64,000 nt of DNA, from contig CM030934.1 of assembly GCA_018136815.1 (NCBI GenBank), forward strand, positions 7,400,977 through 7,464,976, written 5' to 3'. This document shows, one piece after another, positions 10,832-20,149 of this stretch. The stretch is from Isochrysis galbana (taxonomy: Eukaryota > Haptophyta > Isochrysidales > Isochrysidaceae). The notes below the pieces were generated by a model that had not been told where the DNA came from, did no database searches, and worked only from the letters and a program-made list of their open reading frames with translations. Made by a program: the position numbers and the translations under genes. Numbering within the stretch: position 1 is the stretch's first letter; every line of letters starts with the position of its first letter.

Positions 10832-11010
10832 CCACGCTGGGGGAAAACCCCTTTCGGGTAAAAACAACGCAGGGGGGGGGGAGCACTCGTGAGATAGGAG
10901 CCCAGAAGCGCTAATCTCCCTCGCTAGAGCGAGTGGCCGCGGCGAGCCGCGGCCCTTCCCTCCTGGCTCTGGCGCCCCCGTCTTCTCTTACCCAAACGGG
11001 GCGAGAAGAC
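10832..11010 (+). repeat. Dispersed repeat V, copy 1
   Basis: Closely matches 57229-57430 in the same orientation: ccacgctgggggaaaacccc, the poly-G run and gcactcgtgag, gagtggccgcggcgagccgc, and ttccctcctggctctggcgc. It contains a GC-rich inverted repeat (gccgcgg-cgag-ccgcggc). It is directly followed by repeat W sequence. Confidence 0.7.
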
Positions 11011-11094
11011 ACGTATCTGCCGGAGGGGAGAGCTGCCGCTCCCCCCTCCCCTCCCTCTTCCCTTTTCCTCCTCTCTTCCCTGCGGCGGGGGCCC

Positions 11095-11215
11095 ATGGCG
11101 CGCGCCTGCGGCCCCTCTTCAGGTCCCCAGGAGGCCTGCAGGGGCCTGGGAGCACAGCTCAAGGGGCAGGTGGGGCTGGGGCATGGCCCTGGCCCCTCCT
11201 GCCTCTCCCTATCTA
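11095..11215 (+). repeat. GC-rich dispersed repeat W, partial copy
   Basis: The sequence ggcccctcttcaggtcccca, gcctgcaggggcctgggagc and gctggggcatggccctggcc matches 62480-62640 read on the minus strand, and more loosely 50466-50600 (+). This copy is truncated relative to the ~350-bp versions. Confidence 0.65.
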
Positions 11216-12561
11216 TCGTAGAGTTGTCAAATCATTTGTCGGTGAACAACAAAGAACTTATGTTTCCCGGTCGCCGCATTACAGTTGTTTCGCTAGGCCC
11301 TCACCCTCTCTAATCCTCCCCCGAGAGAATTCTCCTCTCCGGCCTCGCCTCTCGCGGCTGTCTCCCCGGGTGCCGGGGACTTGTCTGCTTGAGCCCAGTT
11401 TTTTCTTATTGTCCCCCAGCGGGACTTTTTCTCACACTGTGTTGGAAGTCGGTGGCAAGGTCGGGCGAGGGCGAGGGCGAATGGGCGAATCCTGCGAGAG
11501 GCGGGCGTCGGTGTGGTCAGGGTGGGTACGGGTACGCGTGTGACCTAGGGGGCCGTTTGCGCGCACTATGAGGTGCGCTGAGGGCTGCGCAGATGACGTC
11601 TTGCCTTCATCAAGCATACAATGAATCTCCGGCGGCCGGCGAGTGGGACGAATCACTGAGCACTAAGGAAGCTCCGGAATCCGGTGTGATGAATACTCCG
11701 TCTCCAAATTCAAAATAAATACTTCTATCACTCTCGCGGCGCGGCGCCGCGGTTCTTTACCGGTAGAGCCCGCGAGAGCCAGAGAGTGTAGGTAGAGTGT
11801 GCAAGGGAGGGGCGAGGGGGGTGGAGGCAATCGCACCATTTTCTGGCGAAGAGCTTTTCGTGGCAGCAGGTGGGCCCCCTGACCCCTGAGCATTTTGTTG
11901 TGGGCTTTGGAGAATGGTCAACAAATGTCCCCCCCCCCTATTAATATAAATAGATCATATCAGTAATCCGTAATTAAAAAGCCCTGTTTGATCGCCCCAC
12001 ACAAATTGAGGGCGATGTGCGATGTTTTTAAGGTGCCAAAGGAGACAAGAGATAATAGTGGATACTGGTATTGATATTGATACCGCATAACGTGCCCGTA
12101 GTAGTAGTAGGCGTTAGCCCGGAATCTTCAGACTTTTTTTTCAATGTAGAATGTACCACATCTTGGGCTCATACCTGGGCTCTCCAATCTTCCCGCTTCC
12201 CGCGTGAAGACGAAATGGAAATAGACTGGCACACGCACAAGAAACTCCAAGAGAGCATTCGCACAACCATCTACCATAACATCCACACACACGGCCGCAT
12301 CATTACAAGCAGCATGATGTATGATGAACACGGGGCCAGCTGAATTACTTTTGAAGTCAATTGAGACAATCAGCGGAAGCGAATTACGATGTCGGCGCAC
12401 ATCTCGAGCACGTATGCATGAACACCGCGCGCACGCAAGCCGTGCACGGGGCCCATCAAAGATATTACATGGAGCAAGACCAACAATATCGCGGAGAATA
12501 TCATGGTTGTAAAAGTAACAGAGAAGCACCCCGAGGTGCAGCTTGAAATCCGTATGGTCAT
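11216..12561. other. Intergenic; no gene seen
   Basis: Only short ORFs without recognisable domains. There is a poly-C run at 11931-11938 and a homopurine/GGGCGA tract near 11460. The right part is the 3' flank of the histidine kinase gene. Confidence 0.4.
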
Positions 12562-15288
12562 CTAATGGTCAGAGCGCTGGTCGTCGTTGTGCAACGCCGC
12601 TCCCTCGTTGTCATCAATAAGCGCGCGGATTTCCTCCGCCATTCTTGGAAGCGGAGTGCCCTTCTCGAAGACAAGGTCCACAGACGGTCTGGACCGAAGT
12701 TCAGATGCATACGTAGCCGAAGCCCCCGTGAGCAGAACGATCCGGCCACTGAAGCCACGTTGCCGTAGTTCATCCGCCAAGAGAGAGCCAAGGATCTTGG
12801 GCGGTTGTATGTTTTCGTCCATGAGGACGACATCGGCTTGAACCCTCGGTCCGTGAGTTGCAGTGAGATCGGGGTTGAGGATACCAAGAGCGACATCGAC
12901 GAACTTCAGAATCTCTTCCTCCGTTGAACCTAATGAGCACGATACTTCCATATCCGCGCGCAAGTGGTGTTTCATGAACATGCCTTGAATCATGCGTGGG
13001 ATCCTCTCGTCGTCCAGCCCGAAGACGCGGAGCCCTCGCTTTGGATTTGTTGCCTCAGCCTCGGGAGTTTCGTCGATCGCGTCTTTTCGCTCGCCATGGG
13101 CTGGTGTGGTCAGAGAATAATGCTGAGCCTCTGATTGCGCTTTCGAGTTTACGATACAAGAAGGGCCATCCACAACCCAATCTATCACGGATGAAGGTGC
13201 CGAGGATGACTCCGCTAGGGTGTCATCCACAGACGGATCCAGTGATGAGTCACGCTTCCGTGAGCCGTTACGCTCCGTGGCGGTTTCCTCAACCATGGTC
13301 TTCTCGACTGCTTGGGGGCTTGCGAAAGTTCCATGGCTGTATGAAATCGCCGCAGCAGCCGGAATCACCATTTTTTGCTCAATTGGCTCGGAGTACTCGA
13401 GCCGCAGATCGCCGATCGACGGTTCCTCAAGCGGCATCGGCAGAATGGCCCTGACCGCTCGCCCAACGTCCTCAACAAGCGACCCCCTGCGCATGAACAA
13501 GTCGATGGACTTTTGCGCACGCAACTTTTCTACCTCCCACTGTGAGGGAGACTCCGAAAATAGGATCACAGTGCCAGTGAACCCAGCGCCACGGAGCTGT
13601 TCAGCAAACTCTATAGGAGAAACTTGAGTGTCTCGCTCTGAGTCCACCGTGGAGGCCAGCCCGTATAGTACCACGACGTCCGCAGGAGAGCAACCACCAT
13701 TCTTGCTGTGGTCAAGGACCACGTCTATGAAGCCTCGGCAAACAGATGGAGTAGCGTCGAGTACGGCTGAAGCGGAGGCATTGAGCTGGTCTGCAAAGAG
13801 TTTAAGTAGAAAGATGGACTCATGGTCGGAGTTGGTGAAGCCGACGCACTTCAAAGGTTGTGCGGTTTCGAGTGCGCTGCCGCTGTCCTTAGCAGCACGT
13901 CGCGTCGATGGCGAGCAGGAGCGATCGCGTGGGGCATCATCGGACGGACAAATAGACGCGCGTTTGTTTCCGCTGGCGCCTGTGCCTGGACCCACTGGTG
14001 AGGTGGACCGTGTGCCTGATTTGTTGGTGGGCTTCGCCACGAGGGGATTTTGCATCGCGTCCCCTGCGGAGGCATGCTTCGCCCGTTCTCGGTCTGCCGC
14101 GTTATCGCCGATAGCTTGAGCGTCATATTTTAGATCCACCTTCACGACTGGGCTTGAGGACACGGCTCGTGACACTTCAAGAGAGGCAGGCAACCTATGT
14201 TCAAGCAGTGTTGCAGGTAGGGTGAATCGAACAGTGGTCATCATAGCGTCCTGCTCAAGGACGACCGAGCCGCTGGCGGCGGTGACCGCCTTTCGGACAG
14301 AATCGAGACCAACCCCATCGGACATGGCGGAGCACGTGTGTGCCTTGAACCCCGGCATCATCACAAGCTCGCGCTCCTCGTCCGTGAGCAGGACCGCATT
14401 CTCTGGGTTGTAGTTCTGCACCTCTACGTAGAGAAATCCGGAATCGAAGCGCGCATTGATGCGAAGAGGAGAGAGCTTCTTACGATACTTGAGTGCATTT
14501 GAGATGATTTCGTCCAAACAGATCTTGAGGACCGTCTCGTCGACCGCCACGACCTGGCTAACATTTGTGTAGAGCGAGCCTGACCCCGTCAGGATGTCTT
14601 CAAGAACAGCTCTGAGGTCCACTGGCGTCTGGCGTGAGCTGTATGTCTTCTCCTCGAGCTGCACGAAGACTTGCCTCCGATGGCACCATTCGATGGCTTC
14701 CTGGAGATGCGCGACGGGGCTGCACAGCAGAATCTCCATCTCGTCCGTAAGCTCACACCGCAGGAAGGGGCCCAGGAGCTGTCGGAAGGTCTGCACCGCA
14801 GAGATCGCGGAGCCACACCTCCCCTTGATTACATGATTGAGCCGCTTGTCCGCCGCGATCTGGGCTTGGTCTTCTTGATTCTTCCGTGCTAGCTCGATCG
14901 CGTTGGCCTCCATCGCAGCAAGCCGAGCCTGGGCCTCGGCGACCTTCGACTGGTTGTCCTCCTCGTCATTAGCAGCGCGTCCCTTCTCCAACCACTGTCC
15001 TGGAGCCGCAATGAGCTCGCCGAGCACGAGCACAACTGATGCAAGAATGACATTGGCGAGGGCCTGCTGTGCGAGGCACCCGCTCGTCATGTCAAAGTTG
15101 CCCCAGACTGTGCATGTGAGAGCCAGTGCCTTGTTGCACATGCGGTCTCTCGTCGAGCTGCCGCGGATCCTTGCACCAGTGAAAAGGACAAGCAGGAGGC
15201 AGCCGAGGAGGCCCGCGTTGCCGAGGAGCAAGTTGGGCTGTTCTAAAGGCTCGGGCGCCACCGGCGGCGCTTTCCTCCGGCCGAGCAT
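12562..15288 (-). CDS. Hybrid sensor histidine kinase with two receiver-type domains
   Basis: One open frame of 908 aa from the ATG at 15288-15286. The frame extends upstream to 15441, but through a low-complexity Gly/Pro tract, so the internal Met (MLGRRKAPP) is preferred. Order: hydrophobic spans near residues 20-40 and 75-95; a coiled coil (110-150); a phosphoacceptor-type helix with NHVIKGR (His about 152); a HATPase domain with an N box (DEIISNALKYR, about 259) and a G1-like DGVGLDSVRKA (about 325); a Ser/Pro-rich linker; a first receiver-like domain in which the phospho-Asp position reads VVVLYGLAS; and a C-terminal receiver with acidic DDER, LMDENIQ, LLTGAS and EKG, the usual residues. 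Expected role is phosphorelay signalling from a membrane. The input signal is not visible. Confidence 0.85.
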   Translation of the reverse strand: MLGRRKAPPVAPEPLEQPNLLLGNAGLLGCLLLVLFTGARIRGSSTRDRMCNKALALTCTVWGNFDMTSGCLAQQALANVILASVVLVLGELIAAPGQWLEKGRAANDEEDNQSKVAEAQARLAAMEANAIELARKNQEDQAQIAADKRLNHVIKGRCGSAISAVQTFRQLLGPFLRCELTDEMEILLCSPVAHLQEAIEWCHRRQVFVQLEEKTYSSRQTPVDLRAVLEDILTGSGSLYTNVSQVVAVDETVLKICLDEIISNALKYRKKLSPLRINARFDSGFLYVEVQNYNPENAVLLTDEERELVMMPGFKAHTCSAMSDGVGLDSVRKAVTAASGSVVLEQDAMMTTVRFTLPATLLEHRLPASLEVSRAVSSSPVVKVDLKYDAQAIGDNAADRERAKHASAGDAMQNPLVAKPTNKSGTRSTSPVGPGTGASGNKRASICPSDDAPRDRSCSPSTRRAAKDSGSALETAQPLKCVGFTNSDHESIFLLKLFADQLNASASAVLDATPSVCRGFIDVVLDHSKNGGCSPADVVVLYGLASTVDSERDTQVSPIEFAEQLRGAGFTGTVILFSESPSQWEVEKLRAQKSIDLFMRRGSLVEDVGRAVRAILPMPLEEPSIGDLRLEYSEPIEQKMVIPAAAAISYSHGTFASPQAVEKTMVEETATERNGSRKRDSSLDPSVDDTLAESSSAPSSVIDWVVDGPSCIVNSKAQSEAQHYSLTTPAHGERKDAIDETPEAEATNPKRGLRVFGLDDERIPRMIQGMFMKHHLRADMEVSCSLGSTEEEILKFVDVALGILNPDLTATHGPRVQADVVLMDENIQPPKILGSLLADELRQRGFSGRIVLLTGASATYASELRSRPSVDLVFEKGTPLPRMAEEIRALIDDNEGAALHNDDQRSDH

Positions 15289-15441
15289 GCGAGGGGGGAA
15301 GGAAGGGAAGGGGGGAAGCGGAGGGGAGGGAGGTGGCACACTCGCCCCCACTCGAGTCTCCCTCCGGTTCTCGAGCCAATTCCCTCCTCCAGGGCACGCC
15401 ACACCCCCCCCCGCCCCCCCCCCCACCATCCCCAAGTCCAT

Positions 15442-16666
15442 TCACCCACTCTAAAGGTACTCGAGGAGAAATCTTTGTAAACTTCGCCGTTCCCCCCCTC
15501 CCGCCTCGTCTGCGGACCCTGTGCCCGCCAGCAGCGAGAGCGCCCTTCTTCTCTCTCTCCTTCTCTTGCTCTCGAGTTTGAGGAACTTAGAGCCCTCTAG
15601 CTCTAGAGTACAGTACTCTCGAAGTAGTTTTCATCTCTTCTCTCTCTCCTCAAGCTTTAGGAGAGCGGAAAGGGGGGTGGCCGCCTCGCAGGTCGAGCGA
15701 CTTCCGTTCCCCCCCCCCCCACCCCCCCCCGCCTTGCCTCGCGAGGAAAACCGTTTCATAAACGCTTCAGGAGGCGGGGAAACCGTCAACACTGCCCCAC
15801 GTCGGAGGGAATCAGCGGAGATCAGGGAGGTTTGGCGTCTCTTGTGAGAGGAATCTCATGAGCTCAAGGAACAACCGAGAGGCAAAGGTTGAGATGAGGA
15901 TACAATGTTCTCACCCCCATTGCGCCAGCGCAGGAGGTCGTATCTCGATTCAACCTGGCTTTCGATCCCGGCCAAAACATCGTGTTTTGGTGTGCAGTTC
16001 TAAACACCTGATGGTAGCGAGGGGGCGGAAGGACAGGCATGAACGCAGCAAAGATTGGGTAGCAGCTTACAAGCAGGTGGTAAAAAATACGCGCGTTCTC
16101 TTTTTTAGGGGGGGGTGAGTATTTATTAGTATCTAGATGACGGGTGTTCACTGTCGCGCGCCGTGAGTTGGCCCCGGCCAGAGTTTCGCGAAACTCGATT
16201 CTAAGTTTGGGGGCCACATAGAAACCAACATTTTTGAACGAAATAAATCGAATTTTGGGACCGATTTTGCGGCCGCGACACGCGGCGCGGCGCGCGTGGG
16301 GTGCTGAGTGGGAGTGGGGCGCGATGGCGCCCGCAGGCCGGTCGCCGGTCGGCCGCCAAGAAGTGGACACGGCAGGTGGCAGGTGGTGGAAGATGAGGAC
16401 GAGGGGGGCGGGGGTGTTGTATTCAGGCCTTTTGGCATGAATATTTCGGCACGAGTACGAGCCTTCTTCGCTATATATGCCGTCGTCTATGTTCGCCGTG
16501 GTCGCGCATGGCGTGCAAATTCGGATTTTTCCTGGGCTCAAGACCAGGTTCGCCGCGATTTTCGTCTCAAAATTCGAGGATTTGAGTTTTATTTTTACCG
16601 TTACGGTAATTGTTCACGCGTCTAAGGTAAGCAGAAATGCAGGTAACAGAACGGGGCCCCTCTGCA
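15442..16666. other. Intergenic with poly-C and CT tracts; no gene seen
   Basis: Upstream flank of the histidine kinase gene. The ORFs are proline-rich artefacts of poly-C runs (about 15703-15730). A palindromic stretch near 16190 (agtttcgcgaaact) and A/T-rich patches occur around 16200-16260. No domain recognised. Confidence 0.35.
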
Positions 16667-17060
16667 TTCCCTTCCCCCCCCCCCCCCCTTCTGCATTTCC
16701 CCCCCTCTGCAGTTTCCCCCTCCTCCGCAGTTTCCTGTGTTTCCCCGGCCAAGCCGGGAAAAATACGTGAATGTGGGAGGGAGTTGGGTCAATGTTGTGG
16801 TTTCCCCCCCCCTCCGCAGTTTCCCCCCCCTCCGCAGCTTCCCCCCCCTCCGCAGCTGCTTTCCTCCCCCCCCTCCGCCTCCGCCGTTCCCCAGCGTCCC
16901 TCAGCATTCCCCAGCGTCCCCCAGCGTCCCCCAGCGTCCCTCACTCAGCGCCCCTCAGCGTCCTTCAGCCTTCAGCGGTGTCCCGCAGCGCGTCCTTCAG
17001 CGTCCTTCGGCGTCCTTCATCGCTCAGCGCTCAGCGCTGTCCCGCAGCGCGTCCTTCAGC
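16667..17060 (+). repeat. Minisatellites of ctccgcagtttccccccc and cagcgtcc(c/t) units
   Basis: From 16667 to about 16870 the sequence repeats ctccgcagtttcccc-type units. From 16888 to 17060 it repeats cccagcgtcc/ttcagcgtcc units with small changes. Long ORFs through it are low-complexity artefacts. The cagcgtcc array abuts a 115-bp repeat that is also found, together with a remnant of the same units, at 22811-22925 in inverse orientation. Confidence 0.6.
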
Positions 17061-17061
17061 G

Positions 17062-17175
17062 TCCTTCGTCGTTCGTCGCTGCCCCGCGAGACTCGAGGCA
17101 GGACTCGCGAGGGCACTGGATTTTACTCTGTAGTCCGAGCCGGAGTCCGAATTGTGTTTTGACCCTCGAGCCCGC
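17062..17175 (+). repeat. 115-bp dispersed repeat, copy 1
   Basis: Nearly identical to 22811-22925 in inverse orientation. Landmarks: gcaggactcgcgagggcact, ggattttactctgtagtccg and aattgtgttttgaccctcga. Confidence 0.75.
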
Positions 17176-17385
17176 CGTCGACATGGCTTTCGACCCAGCC
17201 GCTTTCAAGAAAACAAAGCACATACTTCGTGCTAGTGCTTTTCTTCGCGACTTAGTCGCCAAACAAGTCCTTACACTTAAGCACATCAACGGACACAACA
17301 TGGTTGCGGATATTCTTATAGGGCGGTCAAACAGGGGCTTTTTAACGACTAGTAAGGGTTGGGCTGCATTTTTTGACCGTGGCGC
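17176..17385 (+). mobile_element. Ty1/copia retrotransposon fragment (RNase H C-terminus)
   Basis: The frame reads FKKTKHILRASAFLRDLVAK followed by VLTLKHINGHNMVADILIG. It matches the end of copia-type RNase H (F..RTKHID...HFIRD.V.....L......MVADI.TK). Only the last ~60 codons remain. A plausible LTR does not follow directly. Confidence 0.7.
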
Positions 17386-18215
17386 GATGCCCAATAAAAA
17401 ACCCTCCCGGGGGGGCTACCTGACGCGACGAAAATCTTCGCCAAGAAATGGTGCGATTCGCCCCCCCTCTCTCCCCCTCCGCCACGCGCGCTCGCGCTCT
17501 ACCCGTATAAGAACCGCGGGGGGATCGGTTCCTTTATATCTAAGCTACATTCGGCATTTGATTCCCGCCCGATGCAGCGCCGTGTCGGGCTGCCGATAGT
17601 CCGACCACCCCCTGACCCTCTGGCATCATTACCCGCGCAGCCCACTCAGCACATCACAGCGCGCGCACGCGGCTACCCTGCCTACCAGAGGCCCCACCCC
17701 GACCATCCCGACCCGCTTACGTTTTGTTGTGGGGGCCCAACCAAGGGGGAGGTCTGGGTCCCAATGGGGCCCGGATATGTGTTAGTTGGGTGTATTGGGA
17801 ACTGTCGTATTCCATACGATGACAGACTTTTACTTCTAACCGGTGGTTTATTTTAAGCCTCAAGGTCTCGTCGGCGACATTCTACCCCTTCTCTTACTTT
17901 CTTTCGATGTCATCAAACGTTCCACGACTGTCTTCCGTCTTCTCTTCATGCATCGGTTGTAGTCTTCCGTCTTCTCTTCGTGGGTGTCGGATCCAGAGTA
18001 TTTTCTCAATACTCTAGACGGATCCGATGGCTTGTGTGTCTTTTAACTTTAGGATGGGCATTGTTTCTTGAGGGGTGATCGCCGTTTACTTCGAGACTCT
18101 TCGTTGTGGCTTCGTTTCGGTTGGCTGCATTCTTCTCCGGACCCGTTTCTTTGATTGTGGCGACTGTTTATGTGAGTTTTCGGAGTGTCCCTTTGTTGAC
18201 TGGGCGGTTTTGTGA
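17386..18215. other. Intergenic; no gene seen
   Basis: Short ORFs only. There is a tandem-like duplication around 17935-17985 (gtcttccgtcttctcttc repeated). No domain recognised. Confidence 0.35.
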
Positions 18216-18272
18216 GTGATGTGTGATCGTGGCTTGTGTCGCCATGTAGCGCGCGCGCTCCCTCTCTCTTGC

Positions 18273-18719
18273 TCAAGACTGTGCTCTATGCCCCTTGAGA
18301 CTTGCCCCACGAACAAGCATTCGCTTGTTTCGACAGCATGGGTCCTCTTCCGATGCGATCGTCACGCAATCCCAACTGGGATGGGTGCGCTTCGCCACCA
18401 GCGAATTGCGCTTGCGCCCCAGATGGTGGGGCTGGCTGAGCCCCGTGGCTCGCGTGGGGAGGACGCTGAAGAGAGTGCTGCCCCTCTCCTCGCAAGCGCG
18501 CGGATCCTCTTGCTCCTCCTGCTGTTGCTCCTCCACCCCACTGCAGTGGCTGCTCGGCGCGCGCCCATGCAGCAGCGCAGCCCATCGCATGGGCGCCAAC
18601 GCAGGAGCTGGCTGTTCTGCGTCGGCGTCGACGGCGGAGACGGCGGTGGCGATGCGGGCAGCAAGCGCGGCGCGAGAGGCACGGTTGGGGTTGGGGTTGG
18701 GTTGCATGGCAGTGACCAA
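18273..18719 (-). CDS. Uncertain ORF, 148 aa
   Basis: A minus-strand frame beginning MVTAMQPNPNPNRASRAALA is open for 148 codons, but overlapping plus-strand frames are also open across this GC-rich block, one with a poly-Leu hydrophobic run. I cannot decide which strand, if either, codes. No domain is recognised. It is reported only because the local composition (few homopolymers, mixed residues) looks more coding than its surroundings. Confidence 0.2.
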   Translation of the reverse strand: MVTAMQPNPNPNRASRAALAARIATAVSAVDADAEQPAPALAPMRWAALLHGRAPSSHCSGVEEQQQEEQEDPRACEERGSTLFSVLPTRATGLSQPHHLGRKRNSLVAKRTHPSWDCVTIASEEDPCCRNKRMLVRGASLKGHRAQS

Positions 18720-19049
18720 GAGGGCAGAGTGAGCGAGAGAGAGAGAGCGGAGAGAGGAGGGCAGCGCGACGCGCTCGCGACTCGGGAGTCGCAGAGAAGG
18801 GTGCCCCCCCCCCCTATCCTGGTACTTTTTTTGGTACTGTTTTTCTCTGTTTTTCTATGAATGCCAAAAACATACTGTTTTAACTGTTTTTCGATCCCCC
18901 ACCACCCACCACTGTTTTTCCCATCTAGGGCCCTAACCCTAATATTTCTGCCGAGTTGTCCTTTTGCGAGGCGGTTGAAACTCCGTTGCGACAGAGGCGG
19001 AGCACATCTTGTAATCCGCTGTTTCAACCGTTGCAAAATCCCTCTACCC

Positions 19050-19145
19050 CCATCGCGGGCTAAAGTAGGGGCTCCGTTGCCGATGAGGCAAGCAGGTCGC
19101 AGGTCCCTCAGCACTAGGATTAAACTAGGACAACAAGAAAACTCC
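19050..19145 (-). repeat. MITE-like repeat S, copy D (truncated)
   Basis: On the minus strand it reads ttcttgttgtcctagtttaa, tcctagtgctgagggacc, then cctcatcggcaacggagccc, matching 23945-24020. Its outer end lies about 24 bp upstream of the phosphatase start codon. The other end is truncated. Confidence 0.75.
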
Positions 19146-19168
19146 AACACCCCTTCCGCCCCTCGAGC

Positions 19169-20062
19169 ATGGTCTGCGCTGCTGACCTCGCCCTCCTCGA
19201 TGCGTCCGCTCCGAGACACGTGACACTCGCAGCTGCCGGCCGCGTCCTCATCGTAGGCGACGTGCACGGCTGCTACGATGAGCTAGACGAATTGCTGCAG
19301 AAGTACCGCAAGCCAGGCGACACGGTCATTCTCGCAGGAGATATTGTCAACAAGGGCCCCAAATCGGTAGAAGCCTTGCGGCTAGCTCGCTCACTGGATC
19401 AGTGCCATTCTTTGATTGGCAACCATGAGCTGGTCTCGCTCCGCGGGCGTTTCGAAAGGGAAGGTGGCAAGAGTCCGGACTGTGCTCCCAGATACGCATG
19501 GACAGACGAGCTCAGTGAATCTGACGTTGAGTGGATATGCCGGCTCCCCTTCACCATAGCCCTACCAGCCCATGATGTAATTGTAGTGCATGCCGGACTT
19601 GTTCCAGGCATTCCATTGGAGCACCAAGCGCCCGAAGATATGACCACTATGCGGGATTTGGTGCGTGGGGACGACATGAGCTATCGCGCTTCTTATAAGT
19701 CTGAGCTGGGTGCAGTTGCGTGGGCTGACGAATGGCCTGGCAGACCGCACGTCTACTTCGGGCATGATGCTAAGCGTGGTTTGCAGCTTGCCAAGTATGC
19801 CACTGGGCTGGACACGGGCTGCGTTTACGGCGGTGCCCTAAGCGCGGCTATCCTCGAAAGGGGCAGAACCGTTCAAATTGTTCAAGTGCAAGCCAAGAGA
19901 CAGTACGCACCAAAGAGAGGCGCCGTGATGATCTCGAAGGCGCGGGGGTCCTCTTTCATGGCTTTGAGCAGCGTATTAGGATCCCCTCTCGTACGCCAGT
20001 CTGTCTCTGTGATCATCTCCGCCGCCCTCTTTGCTGCAGCAGTGCGTTGGCTCCGTACTTGA
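19169..20062 (+). CDS. ApaH-like metallophosphatase with C-terminal membrane anchor
   Basis: Single exon, 297 aa. The PPP-superfamily metal-binding motifs are complete: GDVHGCYDE at residues 30-38, GDIVNKGP at 57-64, GNHE at 84-87, VHAGLVPG, FGHDAKRGLQ, and a closing TGLDTGCVYGGALSA block. The spacing and the TGLDTGCVYG block are characteristic of ApaH (diadenosine tetraphosphatase) and eukaryotic ApaH-like phosphatases, some of which remove caps or act on dinucleoside polyphosphates. The last ~22 residues (SVSVIISAALFAAAVRWLRT) form a tail-anchor-like hydrophobic helix, so the enzyme is probably membrane-tethered with the catalytic domain facing the cytosol. The exact substrate is not determinable. 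Repeat S lies immediately upstream. Confidence 0.92.
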   Translation: MVCAADLALLDASAPRHVTLAAAGRVLIVGDVHGCYDELDELLQKYRKPGDTVILAGDIVNKGPKSVEALRLARSLDQCHSLIGNHELVSLRGRFEREGGKSPDCAPRYAWTDELSESDVEWICRLPFTIALPAHDVIVVHAGLVPGIPLEHQAPEDMTTMRDLVRGDDMSYRASYKSELGAVAWADEWPGRPHVYFGHDAKRGLQLAKYATGLDTGCVYGGALSAAILERGRTVQIVQVQAKRQYAPKRGAVMISKARGSSFMALSSVLGSPLVRQSVSVIISAALFAAAVRWLRT

Positions 20063-20149
20063 GATGAATAGTTCAGCCGTGAGAAATGTTGTATGCACTT
20101 GAGTGACAAAGTGTAAGCATAATAATAATAATAATAAAAAATCTTCTTA

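Noticed and set aside
16637-17599. 320-codon plus-strand ORF
   Set aside because: Most of it is translation of cagcgtcc and poly-C minisatellites; only the ~60 codons of copia RNase H near 17176-17385 are real protein sequence.
18928-18942. Telomere-like ccctaaccctaa
   Set aside because: Only two units; too short to call an interstitial telomere.
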